A DNA stretch of 64,000 nucleotides, from positions 5,384,274 through 5,448,273 of the forward strand of contig NZ_KK073875.1 in NCBI RefSeq assembly GCF_000585395.1, in the 5' to 3' direction. Position numbers and translations under genes: made by a program. The notes beneath the pieces were generated by a model. That model saw nothing but the letters and a program-made list of their open reading frames with translations, had not been told where the DNA came from and ran no database searches. Position 1 is the stretch's first letter, and each line of letters begins with the position of its first letter. Source of the DNA: Saccharibacillus sacchari DSM 19268. GTDB lineage: Bacteria; Bacillota; Bacilli; Paenibacillales; Paenibacillaceae. Positions 53,404 to 61,987 of the stretch are shown piece after piece.

Positions 53404-53964
53404 GTGATACTGATCATGAACAACAACATTCCGCTCAATCAAAAAAACATCATCCTGATCGGCTTCATGGGCGCGGGCAAAACGACGATCGGCCAACTGC
53501 TGGCAGAAAAGCTCGGCCGCGATTTCCTCGATGCCGATCAAGAGATCGAACGCAAACACGGCATGCCCGTCACGGAAATTTTCAAGTCGATGGGCGAACC
53601 CGCTTTTCGGCAGATGGAAAAAGACTACATCGTCGAACTGTGCCGCGAGTCGCGCGAGAAGGTCGTGTCGCTCGGCGGCGGATCGTTCATGCAGGACGAG
53701 ATCCGAAGCGCCTGTCTCGACAACGGCATCGTGTACCATCTGGATTTGACCTGGGAATCGTGGAAAGAACGCTTTGAAGACTTGATCGATACCCGTCCGA
53801 TTCTGCAAAGCCGTTCGCTGGAAGAGATCGAAGAACTATTCAACAGCCGGAAACGGGTTTACGCCGATAATCATCGCACCGTGGCTGTCGATACGCTGAC
53901 CCCCGAGCAAATTACCGACATTATGGTCGAGCAGATTCGGGCGAGTTGGGAAAACGAAGCTTAA
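53404..53964 (+). CDS. aroK: Shikimate kinase
   Basis: Phosphorylates shikimate with ATP in the aromatic amino acid pathway. 186 residues from the GTG at 53404, four bases after AAAGGAG; an ATG at 53416 is the alternative. Walker A GFMGAGKTTIG at about 23-33, shikimate-binding DADQEIERKHG with the Asp and a downstream Arg, and the GGG motif in SLGGGSF. The lid region carries TRPILQSRSLEE and the adenine-side R appears in NSRKRVYAD. It is the last ordinary chromosomal gene before the AT-rich defence island. Confidence 0.93.
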   Translation: MILIMNNNIPLNQKNIILIGFMGAGKTTIGQLLAEKLGRDFLDADQEIERKHGMPVTEIFKSMGEPAFRQMEKDYIVELCRESREKVVSLGGGSFMQDEIRSACLDNGIVYHLDLTWESWKERFEDLIDTRPILQSRSLEEIEELFNSRKRVYADNHRTVAVDTLTPEQITDIMVEQIRASWENEA

Positions 53965-53972
53965 TTCAAAAG

Positions 53973-54013
53973 AGCGGAACCGCGCAGTTTTACGCGCAGT
54001 GCCGCTTTTTTTT
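53973..54013 (+). terminator. Terminator of aroK
   Basis: AGCGGAACCGCGC / GCGCAGTGCCGCT with a loop of eight bases and then eight T. It marks the last normal chromosomal sequence before base composition drops. Confidence 0.88.
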
Positions 54014-54322
54014 ACGTTCAAGTCAAACTTGTCGCTTAAATCTTCTTTTCACCGTTTTAATGATCTTTCTCATAGCCAGCAATGTTAAGGTTTTTCGCGA
54101 GACTAGCCACACATTCATATGGTTTACGCTTTCGATCTTACGATCTCTCATGAATAACATAGATAATTGTTAGAGTAATATAGGAGGCGAATTACCACAC
54201 TCAGATATAAAGATCAAAGATCCAATTTAAATTTTTCCCAAAATACTATAGATCCTCTCTTCAGGTAAATTGTTTTGGATATTATCTTAAAACAGCAGTT
54301 CACAACGAAAATGTGTTGAGTG
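54014..54322. other. Gene-free left flank of the AT-rich island
   Basis: 309 bases with high A+T. No ORF with a ribosome site; AGGAGG at 54182 is not followed by a start. I found no direct repeat with the right flank near 58160, no integrase and no tRNA gene. The remaining part of the truncated GNAT gene is not here. Confidence 0.5.
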
Positions 54323-56206
54323 TTAAGCTTTTAACTCCAACACAAATCTAGAGGGGAACTGTCGCTTAATTCCCCAAGGAGTATTTTTAACTAGTGGATA
54401 AGTTAAATAACAAAGCCTCTTTGATCGTGTTACTGCAACAAACATATTATGTCTTTCTTCAATAATTTGTTTTGTATCTCTTGAACCATTGGATGCTCTT
54501 ACAGCCCTATAATCAGGGAAAACTCCTTCATTTAATCCCATTATAAATATAACATCGTATTCTAATCCCTTAGACATGTGTACAGTTGTTAAAATTACAC
54601 CTTTATCGCTGGTTGACTGTGTACTTCCTAGAGAAACAGTCCTCACAAAATTCCCTAACGATCGTTCACCAGAAGAAGAATTTTTCACATAAATATCCCA
54701 ATTATTTTCCCATGCTTTGATATCTTCACTAATAAGTATTTTTTCATGCTCATCAATTTGAGTTTCTGATAGATCAATAAAAGTTCTCAATACTTTTAAT
54801 GCTGTATGAAATTTTATTTCCTTTTCATTTTTTAATAGTAGATTCCAAGCATCAGTTAAAGCAGTCATTAAATTTTTCCAATAAACAGATAATTCATCAC
54901 TATTTATTAAATCATCAAAATTAATATCACTTTTGGGATAATTAATCAATTTGCGCAACTCTATTAAATGTATCTTATCCTTCTTATTTACTAACAGTCT
55001 GATTCCTAATTCAAATGCCTTCATGAAATCAGATTCACTTGAAAAAGAGCCTTTTGCTGAAACTTTGAGTGTATAATCCAAATTATTATCTTCAAGTAAT
55101 TCTTTCAATTTACTAAATACATATCGATTTCTAGCTATGACAGCAATCTGTTCAAGTGTAATCGTTTGATTTTCTACATCAGGATGTCCATTTTTCACTA
55201 AAAACATAATTTTAGAAACAATATATTCTGCTTCTAGATATTCATTTTGAAAGTCATGTATCTCAAACTCTCCTTTGTACATGCATTTTCCATATGCTTT
55301 GAAAGACTTCTCAATTCTATGTGCGGCCTCTATGACTAATTGTGATGAACGAAAGTTCTCAAAAAGTTGCATTCTGTGAGCATTAAACTCATTTACGAAA
55401 AAATTATTAATATAATCGTTTGAAGCTCCGCTAAAACCATAAATAGATTGGTTAGGATCTCCAACCATCGTAATACCGATTTCTTTTCCTGCAAGTGCCT
55501 TAATCACTTCATACTGAGCTTTATTTAAATCTTGAGCTTCGTCAATACAAATATACTTATAAACTTTTCTATACAATCGAGCTATACTATCTCGTTCGGT
55601 TAATATTTGGTACGTATATCTAAGTATATCATCAAAATCAATGACTCCCTGCTGCAGTAACATATTATCGTATTCTTCAAATAAAGTCTGGATTAACGGA
55701 TTGTCAGTATAATCATCTGAAAACTTCAGATTTCTTTTGGCAGTACTTAAATCATCAAGAAATTTTTTTATGATTATTTGATTATCTTTAGCAACTCCAC
55801 TTAAATATTTAGTCTTAAAAGAAGGAATAGTTTCAATTGCTTCTTTTAAAATATGAAGCCTATCATTATAAGATTCACAAATATGAAGGTCATCAGGCAA
55901 TCCAATTACACTTCCCCTAGAAGTTACGATATCTAAACAAAAACTATGAATCGTACCTATATAGGCATATTCTTTTAGTTTTTGTTTTCCTAATAAGGAA
56001 ATAAGTCTTTCTTTTAATTCTTCCGCAGCTTTATTACTAAAAGTAATAGCCAAAATTTTCTCGCCTTTTTTTAAATTTGAAATTAATTTATTAATTCGTT
56101 CCGTAAGAACTCTAGTTTTCCCACTACCTGCTCCGGCTATTACTAACAGGTTACCATCGGAGAAGTCAACAACTGCTTGTTGAGATTTAGATAAGGTGAT
56201 AGTCAT
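54323..56206 (-). CDS. gajB: UvrD/Rep-type helicase of a Gabija-like defence system
   Basis: Superfamily 1 helicase that in Gabija works with the nuclease GajA against phage DNA. 627 residues, longer than the roughly 500 of the reference GajB as I recall it. Motifs intact: I AGAGSGKTRVL (about 24-34), II YICIDEAQDLNKA, III MVGDPNQSIYGFSGA, IV FENFRSSQ, V LTTVHMSKGLEYDVIF and VI HNMFVAVTRSK. The start ATG overlaps the stop of the nuclease gene by one base (TAATG), so tight coupling is expected. Both genes are very AT-rich and codon use is unlike the rest of the window, indicating horizontal acquisition. A stand-alone UvrD-like helicase with an OLD partner is the alternative label. Confidence 0.85.
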   Translation of the reverse strand: MTITLSKSQQAVVDFSDGNLLVIAGAGSGKTRVLTERINKLISNLKKGEKILAITFSNKAAEELKERLISLLGKQKLKEYAYIGTIHSFCLDIVTSRGSVIGLPDDLHICESYNDRLHILKEAIETIPSFKTKYLSGVAKDNQIIIKKFLDDLSTAKRNLKFSDDYTDNPLIQTLFEEYDNMLLQQGVIDFDDILRYTYQILTERDSIARLYRKVYKYICIDEAQDLNKAQYEVIKALAGKEIGITMVGDPNQSIYGFSGASNDYINNFFVNEFNAHRMQLFENFRSSQLVIEAAHRIEKSFKAYGKCMYKGEFEIHDFQNEYLEAEYIVSKIMFLVKNGHPDVENQTITLEQIAVIARNRYVFSKLKELLEDNNLDYTLKVSAKGSFSSESDFMKAFELGIRLLVNKKDKIHLIELRKLINYPKSDINFDDLINSDELSVYWKNLMTALTDAWNLLLKNEKEIKFHTALKVLRTFIDLSETQIDEHEKILISEDIKAWENNWDIYVKNSSSGERSLGNFVRTVSLGSTQSTSDKGVILTTVHMSKGLEYDVIFIMGLNEGVFPDYRAVRASNGSRDTKQIIEERHNMFVAVTRSKRLCYLTYPLVKNTPWGIKRQFPSRFVLELKA

Positions 56207-58005
56207 TAAATCCCACCTTCTTCCATATTTTCTTTTATTTTATTAAAAAGTTCTTTTAGCTTTTGAGGTACTCTCCTTGATTTTGTTCTTATTTTACATA
56301 TCTCTTCTGCAATTGCTGTCGGATATTTGGTTTTATTAGACATAATACAATCTTTTGTAGCTCTATAATACCCTCCATCAGCATCGGCTTTATAGTTTCG
56401 AATTATTCCATGTTTACCCTTTTGATCGTTATAATGATCAATGTAGTAGCTCATATAGTTTGTATTACTTTCAACCTGACAAATCGCCTTTCTTATTTCT
56501 TTAATGTAACCTTGAGATAAACAATATGTTTCAAAACATTCATTATTTTCAATTATAAATATGTTTTCAAAATCAGTAAGATTAGGCTGACTTGACGCAC
56601 CTGTTAATTTTTTCAAACAGGCCCTTAAATCACTTAATGGCTGAGGTTCCCCGTCGCTAAATACATACCACTTTATATTTAGACGATCCAGAATCCTCAT
56701 GAATGGTGTATAATTATTACCACCTACTCCAATAATATTAATGCCTAATTCGAAAGGCTCCTTATTAAAAAACTCTCTTAGAAATACAGTTAATGCTTGT
56801 TCCTCGGTTTCTCCCTCTGCTAAAATAACAGCATTCGCATATAAAATTTCTCCCCTAGTGCTCATAACAGTTCTTCTTATTTTCTGTATATCTTCTTCAG
56901 TCAGCCCTTCCATTAAAAGAGGCAGTGCTTCAGATTGTGCTCCAACCTTTCTGACATATCTTATTTTTTCTAGATCGATTTGTGATAAAATATATGGTGA
57001 GTGTGTAGTAATGACCTTTTGCCCATTCATTTCATTAATATTGGAAAACAATTGTCTTTGTGCTTGAGGATGCACATGCGCTTCTGGTTCTTCTACGAGT
57101 ATTAGCGGTAAATATGCTAAATCATCTAGTGTTCTCTTTGTTATCTTGCTACTAATTTCTGCTTTTACAGTGGAAAATACTGCCCAACTACGCACACCTA
57201 GACCTAAATTTTCTACAGATGTAGGCAGCGAGTTCTTGTTTGTATAGTAGATATTTATTCCCCTATAGAGAGATTCTATATCTCTTGTAATCGGACTTAT
57301 ATCCACAATGCTCTCTTTATCTGCTGTTGTTACTTTTAGTTCACGACTGATTGATTTTAATATTTCACTTTCTCGAACGATTTTTTTATTCAATCTTTGT
57401 AATTGTGTTTCAATATTTCCTCTCACATTATCCGAAACTTTTATATTAGACGTTAACCTTCCCCACATCGATCCTCTGTCTCTAATATCTAACGAAATAT
57501 CTCTTTGAGCATTGACTAAAATATTCTCGATACCTTCCAACGTTTCTCTCCTAACAGAATTGCCAACTTGTGAGTTCCCTTCGTACTCCCAATTATCTAT
57601 TTTATATTTAAAATTAGTGTATATTTCTTTATCACTATCAAAAGATATCTCTGTTCGAAATGCAAAATATTCTTTATCTGTTGCGAGATCCAATGATACG
57701 CTATCTCCGAAAGCTCTTGACCACTGATCGTTAAAGGTGTCCTGTATATTACCATCCTCATCTATAGGTAATATTCTAATATCAATCCATATTTTTTTAG
57801 ATTCATTGTAAGGTTCATCAGCCGAAATATAAATGTCGTCCCTAAATACTGATGAGAAATCAAATGCTAAGTTTATAGCTTGAATAATATTTGATTTTCC
57901 TGAATTATTTTTACCGACGATCACAGTATACTTATCAAGCTTTAATGATATATTCTTTAGTGAGCGAAAATTATTTATGTACAAGTCACTTACAAGTATA
58001 CTCAC
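56206..58005 (-). CDS. gajA: OLD-type ATPase/TOPRIM nuclease of a Gabija-like defence system
   Basis: First gene of the pair. 599 residues, near the 578 of the reference GajA. The ATPase part has Walker A VGKNNSGKSN at about 30-39, Walker B LPLILVEEPEAHVHPQAQ and the switch His in TTHSPYIL. The C-terminal TOPRIM part begins at about 395 with VILAEGETEEQAL (catalytic Glu) and continues with a FSDGEP motif where OLD proteins usually have DxD. In Gabija this protein is a nucleotide-sensitive DNA endonuclease. GTG start at 58005 with AGGAGG seven bases upstream; a promoter lies at 58090-58119. Its base composition marks it as acquired DNA. Confidence 0.85.
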   Translation of the reverse strand: MSILVSDLYINNFRSLKNISLKLDKYTVIVGKNNSGKSNIIQAINLAFDFSSVFRDDIYISADEPYNESKKIWIDIRILPIDEDGNIQDTFNDQWSRAFGDSVSLDLATDKEYFAFRTEISFDSDKEIYTNFKYKIDNWEYEGNSQVGNSVRRETLEGIENILVNAQRDISLDIRDRGSMWGRLTSNIKVSDNVRGNIETQLQRLNKKIVRESEILKSISRELKVTTADKESIVDISPITRDIESLYRGINIYYTNKNSLPTSVENLGLGVRSWAVFSTVKAEISSKITKRTLDDLAYLPLILVEEPEAHVHPQAQRQLFSNINEMNGQKVITTHSPYILSQIDLEKIRYVRKVGAQSEALPLLMEGLTEEDIQKIRRTVMSTRGEILYANAVILAEGETEEQALTVFLREFFNKEPFELGINIIGVGGNNYTPFMRILDRLNIKWYVFSDGEPQPLSDLRACLKKLTGASSQPNLTDFENIFIIENNECFETYCLSQGYIKEIRKAICQVESNTNYMSYYIDHYNDQKGKHGIIRNYKADADGGYYRATKDCIMSNKTKYPTAIAEEICKIRTKSRRVPQKLKELFNKIKENMEEGGI

Positions 58006-58089
58006 GTTTTTTCCTCCTAATATTTTAGAATATCAAACAATCATCTTAAACCTTTCCTTCGACAGCATTATGTCGTATACCTCTTAGCT

Positions 58090-58119
58090 TTTATAAAAAT
58101 CGAAACAATTAGCTTTCAA
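58090..58119 (-). promoter_or_regulatory. Promoter of the Gabija-like pair
   Basis: On the minus strand TTGAAA, an 18-base spacer, and TATAAA. It is about 85 bases upstream of the nuclease start and inside the acquired AT-rich DNA, so the island appears to carry its own vegetative promoter. Confidence 0.5.
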
Positions 58120-58156
58120 ATGAAGTTATTTTCCCAATAAAAAATACATTTTTTTC

Positions 58157-58321
58157 TTATTCTCCGTAAAAGTCTTCCTGTACCCGCTCCGCGTCATACG
58201 GATGATCGCGTCCCTCGTACCATTCCAAAACAGCCGGGTCGGTCAACCATTTGAGCAGCAGCGGTGCATCTTCCGGCTCAAGCGTGCGCAGCGCAATATC
58301 CTCGTGTTCGAGTAAACGCAT
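58157..58321 (-). pseudogene. Truncated GNAT acetyltransferase (N-terminal fragment)
   Basis: 54 codons read directly from the sequence: MRLLEHEDIALRTLEPEDAP, then LLLKWLTDPAVLEWYEGRDH and PYDAERVQEDFYGE, then TAA. This is the N-terminus of an RimJ/AAC(6')-type acetyltransferase, which is normally about 170-180 residues; the acetyl-CoA loop is missing. G+C-rich normal codon use ends exactly at the stop, where the AT-rich island begins. GGGGG stands seven bases before the ATG, so the stub may still be translated. The lost 3' part is not found on the other flank at 54016-54322. Confidence 0.8.
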
Positions 58322-58351
58322 ATGAACCCCCTTTTATGTAAAAAAACTCGG

Positions 58352-58666
58352 TCAATGTTCGATTGCAATATGTAAAACTGCTCGCCCGGCTGCTTCCATG
58401 TAGACGTGTGCTCCTCCGATATCGGCAGACGTAACCTCCATCCAATTGGCATTCGTCAGGTCCGCCGCATAGAAACGCACGACGATGCAATCCCGGCCTT
58501 GATAACGGTCTTTGCGCATGGAGATATGAACGCGGTTCAAGTCGTAGCTGTTCACCCAATTCGTGCGCTTCACGGCTTCGATGGCTTTAAGCAGGAACGG
58601 CGTATAAGCTTTATCGATTTTCAAAAATGCGGGTTCTTCCGTATCGAGGTCATTCGACGAATCCAT
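58352..58666 (-). CDS. Hypothetical protein
   Basis: 104 residues from ATG 58666, ten bases after AAGGAGG. An alpha/beta protein without signal or membrane segment. It opens MDSSNDLDTEEPAFLKIDKA and contains DLNRVHISMRKDRYQGRDCIVVRFYA, which may form a small antiparallel sheet. No family recognised. Its ribosome site is inside the 3' end of the upstream phospholipase-like gene (stop at 58671), so both are on one message. Confidence 0.7.
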   Translation of the reverse strand: MDSSNDLDTEEPAFLKIDKAYTPFLLKAIEAVKRTNWVNSYDLNRVHISMRKDRYQGRDCIVVRFYAADLTNANWMEVTSADIGGAHVYMEAAGRAVLHIAIEH

Positions 58667-58670
58667 TGGG

Positions 58671-59336
58671 CTAAGCCTCCTTTGCGCCATGAATCATTTC
58701 AACATTCCGTCGAATGATTGGCGTAACTCCCCACTCCGCAAACAATCGGCGAAGGTCTTGTCCGTTTGCGAGAATAAACTGTTCCAGTCTTTCGGGCGAC
58801 AACACCTCAAGCGAGACTTTCGATTCGTCAGCCGGTTCTTCCTGTAAGCCGAGCAGCTTCATATCCCGATAGGCATGTACTTCTTTCGCGGACAACCCGC
58901 CGAATTCGAAAGCACGATCCGATTGGAGTTGACGCAGCCATGCCCGAGCATCCGGCCTTTCTTGCAGCAGCATGAACTCGATCCGCTTCACTTCCCGGTG
59001 ATACTGTTTGCGACCGTCCGAACGGGCTTCGTAGCCGGGATAAATCTCGAACGTCCAGCGTCGATCCGTATAGATGTGGGCGATGTAGCCAAGCAGATAA
59101 TGCAGGAACGCCGGATCGGCTTCGATGTGCTCGGCGTTGGCTTTGAATACGTCGTGCAGCTGCTCATCCGTCAAAAACTCGCCTTCGACGATCATCAGAT
59201 GCGTTTTTGCTTTTTCGCCGCGATCGTTGCTGCGCACATGCACGGCATCCGGCGCCAAGCTTCCTATCAATAGTTCGGCGGAAGGTTCGGGCATGATAAC
59301 CGCTGCAACGGCCAGGTGAACCATGGGCCAAGGCAT
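58671..59336 (-). CDS. Zinc-dependent phospholipase C-like protein
   Basis: 221 residues from ATG 59336 with AAGGAGG before it; the frame extends 32 codons upstream without support. The start MPWPMVHLAVA carries a His near the N-terminus, then SLAPDAVH, and a helix LHYLLGYIAHIYTDRRW with two His and an Asp. That spacing matches the zinc-dependent phospholipase C family (all-helical, metal-binding His). No signal peptide is evident, which makes a secreted lipase unlikely; the substrate is unknown. Paired with the small gene downstream. Confidence 0.7.
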   Translation of the reverse strand: MPWPMVHLAVAAVIMPEPSAELLIGSLAPDAVHVRSNDRGEKAKTHLMIVEGEFLTDEQLHDVFKANAEHIEADPAFLHYLLGYIAHIYTDRRWTFEIYPGYEARSDGRKQYHREVKRIEFMLLQERPDARAWLRQLQSDRAFEFGGLSAKEVHAYRDMKLLGLQEEPADESKVSLEVLSPERLEQFILANGQDLRRLFAEWGVTPIIRRNVEMIHGAKEA

Positions 59337-59430
59337 AACAAGTTCCTCCTTTTGAGCAGGACTTCTACCTATGATCATACCATCGGGAGAAAATAATGGC
59401 ATCTTCCGATCAAGGCGCTGCGATCCATGC

Positions 59431-59461
59431 AAAAGAAGACCCTCCGTTTAGACAGAGGGTC
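59431..59461 (-). terminator. Terminator of the 5'-nucleotidase gene
   Basis: GACCCTC / GAGGGTC (59438-59461) followed on the minus strand by TTCTTTTG. A second hairpin, CAGGAAGCC / GGTTTCCTG, lies between it and the gene at about 59489-59511. Confidence 0.75.
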
Positions 59462-59519
59462 AACGTATCGAGAAGATCACGCAGATGCAGGAAGCCTTCC
59501 GGTTTCCTGCTGCGTTGGA

Positions 59520-61790
59520 TTATTTGGACAAACTCACGTATTTCGCGTACACGTAAGCGGTCCGTCCATCCAGTTTGACTTTCAGCCAACCGGACTTCTC
59601 TTGGCCGATCACTTCAAGCATCGTGCCTTTCGGTACGGCTTTGATGATCTTGGCCTTGGAGGAAGGAGCAGTCCGAACATTCAAGTAATCTGCGGTAACT
59701 TTGGCCCGTTGAACGGCAGTGTCTTTCCCGGCTGCCGGCTTGGACGGTACCGGCTGCGGTCTAGGCTGTGCGGGAACCACGGGTTTTTCCGGCAGCGGTT
59801 TTGTTGCGCCTGTCGCCGGTTTGCGGGCCGCATTCAATTTCCGGTAAAATTCGCCTTTGTTCTTCGCGCCGGAAAATTGAGCCGCATCCACGTTTGCTTT
59901 GGCGGATAACGCTTCGATCTCTTCTTGAGTAACGGCATCCCGGATATTGATCGACGCAATATTGGTGTATTTGCCGTCTTCGGTAGTCGGAACGGACAGA
60001 ATGCCTTCGTTAATCAGTTCCACGACATCCGCGCGTTCCGGCGCATCGAAGTCGACGCCGGTGATTTTCCAGTTGTTTTGAAGCGTCGGCTCGTATACGC
60101 CGTTCTTTTCTTCTTTGAGGTAAGCGATGGACAGATTGCGGATCGTGCCTTGAATCTCGCCGAATGCCGAAGCGTCTTTGGAAGACCAAAGCTGCTTGAA
60201 TTCGCGTCCTTCCAGCGGTCCGCCTTTCGCGATCAACGCTTCCATCCGGTAAGCGTTCATGCCGAGCTTGAGCGTGTCTTTCTCATTGACGGCATCGCCG
60301 TTCTTGTACTTGAGGTTCGCGATCCGGCTGCCGTAAGGCTTGGTAAGATCGATCTCGTAGGTCACGCCGCCGAAGAAATCGTTGGTGCTGTACTTGGAAG
60401 CGCGGCGTTTCGGATCGAAGCTGACCGTCACGTCTCCGGGACGCGTCGAGTTGAAGTAGCCTGCCGACCATTCCATGTAGTCTTTGAGATCCCGGCCGGT
60501 GACTTCGTACACCGTGACTTCGCCGAACGTGTATTGGTAGTTGAACGCGATGTCTTTTTTCTTGATCGGCCCGATATCCAATTTGGCTTTGTCGTTATCG
60601 ATCTGGTGCGCGACCACGTCCGCATCGCTGTAATGGATCATGACTTCGGTGAAGAAGTCGGATAACGGAGTTTCTTGAACCTGCACGGCAGGAATGCCTT
60701 TGATCTCGTCGTCAGGCACCAGATCAGTTCCTTTCAATTCCGCGACTTCGATATTGGCGTCCGCGCGGGCGAACTCATGGAACGGATGCAGCGTTTTTTC
60801 CAACTCCGCGTCCGACACCTCGTAACTGCCGTCTGCCGCTTTTACGGCCAGGGCTTGCGCTTCTTTGCTTTTCAACACGACGCGGTCGCCCTCTTTCTCG
60901 AAAGTCAGGTCGATTCGCGAGATGTGCGATCCGTATTTGTTCGGCTCGGAGATTAGTACGCCGTTTACCGTCTGCGACTCGATCAACGTATGCATATGTC
61001 CGGCGAAGATCGCTGCAAGCTCCGGGTTGGCGTTGGCGATATCGGTGACTCCGGTTCCCGGATTCCCGTTCTCGTTATCCAGACCCATATGCATAAGCCC
61101 GACCATCACGTCGACTTTGCCTTTCAACTCGGCAACCGCTTTTTTCGTTTCTTCGACAGGATCTTTCACGATCACGCCGTCCAGATGGTCGGTGCCTTTC
61201 TCGAACTCGGTAATCATCGGCGTGTTCATTCCGATCACGCCGACTTTGATTCCGTCTTTTTCGATAATCGTGTACGCAGGCATGTAGCGGTCGCCGTTTT
61301 CTTTGAAAATATTGCCGACGAGGGGCTGCCCGTTGAACTGGGAAGATATTTTCTCCAACACGTCCAAGCCGAAGTTGAACTCATGGTTGCCCATGACCCA
61401 GGCGTCATAGTTCATTTCGTTCATCGCCACCATCATCGGAGATTGAGGTTGGTCGTTGAACAATTCGGCCGAGTTGTCCTGAATCATGTCGCCGGCGTCC
61501 AGCAAAATCGTATTCGGATTTTCCGCGCGGACTTTTTTGACGATCGTGTACAGCTGCGTCATGCTTCCGGTCGGATTCGGTCCGTCCAATGCGTAATCCC
61601 AAGGCATGAATCGGCCGTGAATATCCGACGTGCCGAGCAGCGTAATTTTGGTTTCGTCGGCCGACTCCGCGGCTTTAGCCGCTTCTTTCGCTTCTGCACG
61701 AACAGAAGCAAAAGGAGAAAATAAAATCGAAGCTCCCAAAAAGAAGGATAAAGCCCCTCCCGCGAAACGTTTTTTCGAAAATTCGCGCAT
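59520..61790 (-). CDS. Secreted bifunctional UDP-sugar hydrolase / 5'-nucleotidase with SH3b domain
   Basis: Exported phosphohydrolase that releases nucleosides and phosphate from nucleotides. 756 residues from ATG 61790, with GGGGGAG before it. Signal peptide to about 32 (GGALSFFLGASILF, cleaved after VRA). The metallophosphatase domain spans about 40-290: ITLLGTSDIHGRF, DAGDMIQD, MGNHEFNFG and IFAGHMHTLI. The 5'-nucleotidase C-terminal domain covers about 350-560 and includes GDVTVSFDPKRRAS. A Pro-rich linker leads to a bacterial SH3 domain at the end (about 690-756: YLNVRTAPSSKAKII, GWLKVKLDGRTAYVYAKYV), which should bind the cell wall. Alone in its operon. Confidence 0.92.
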   Translation of the reverse strand: MREFSKKRFAGGALSFFLGASILFSPFASVRAEAKEAAKAAESADETKITLLGTSDIHGRFMPWDYALDGPNPTGSMTQLYTIVKKVRAENPNTILLDAGDMIQDNSAELFNDQPQSPMMVAMNEMNYDAWVMGNHEFNFGLDVLEKISSQFNGQPLVGNIFKENGDRYMPAYTIIEKDGIKVGVIGMNTPMITEFEKGTDHLDGVIVKDPVEETKKAVAELKGKVDVMVGLMHMGLDNENGNPGTGVTDIANANPELAAIFAGHMHTLIESQTVNGVLISEPNKYGSHISRIDLTFEKEGDRVVLKSKEAQALAVKAADGSYEVSDAELEKTLHPFHEFARADANIEVAELKGTDLVPDDEIKGIPAVQVQETPLSDFFTEVMIHYSDADVVAHQIDNDKAKLDIGPIKKKDIAFNYQYTFGEVTVYEVTGRDLKDYMEWSAGYFNSTRPGDVTVSFDPKRRASKYSTNDFFGGVTYEIDLTKPYGSRIANLKYKNGDAVNEKDTLKLGMNAYRMEALIAKGGPLEGREFKQLWSSKDASAFGEIQGTIRNLSIAYLKEEKNGVYEPTLQNNWKITGVDFDAPERADVVELINEGILSVPTTEDGKYTNIASINIRDAVTQEEIEALSAKANVDAAQFSGAKNKGEFYRKLNAARKPATGATKPLPEKPVVPAQPRPQPVPSKPAAGKDTAVQRAKVTADYLNVRTAPSSKAKIIKAVPKGTMLEVIGQEKSGWLKVKLDGRTAYVYAKYVSLSK

Positions 61791-61987
61791 GTAATAAACT
61801 CCCCCTGTTATGTATGATGTAAATAAATATCGCATCGGATTTAATACTAGTGAAACATTTGTAAAATGTAAACGCTAAGTTTGTAAAAAAGGTAGATATA
61901 CCTAACAAGAAAAGGAGTCTTCCTGTCATACCCTTCAAAAGAAAGGATAAACGGAAAACTCCTATGTAACGGTTTGCGCCTAATTCC

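Noticed and set aside
54014-58156. Prophage or integrative element
   Set aside because: No integrase, phage structural gene, tRNA target or flanking repeat was found; only the two defence genes are present.
58157-58321. Antitoxin or immunity protein of the defence island
   Set aside because: Its sequence is the plain N-terminus of an acetyltransferase, with host-like base composition.
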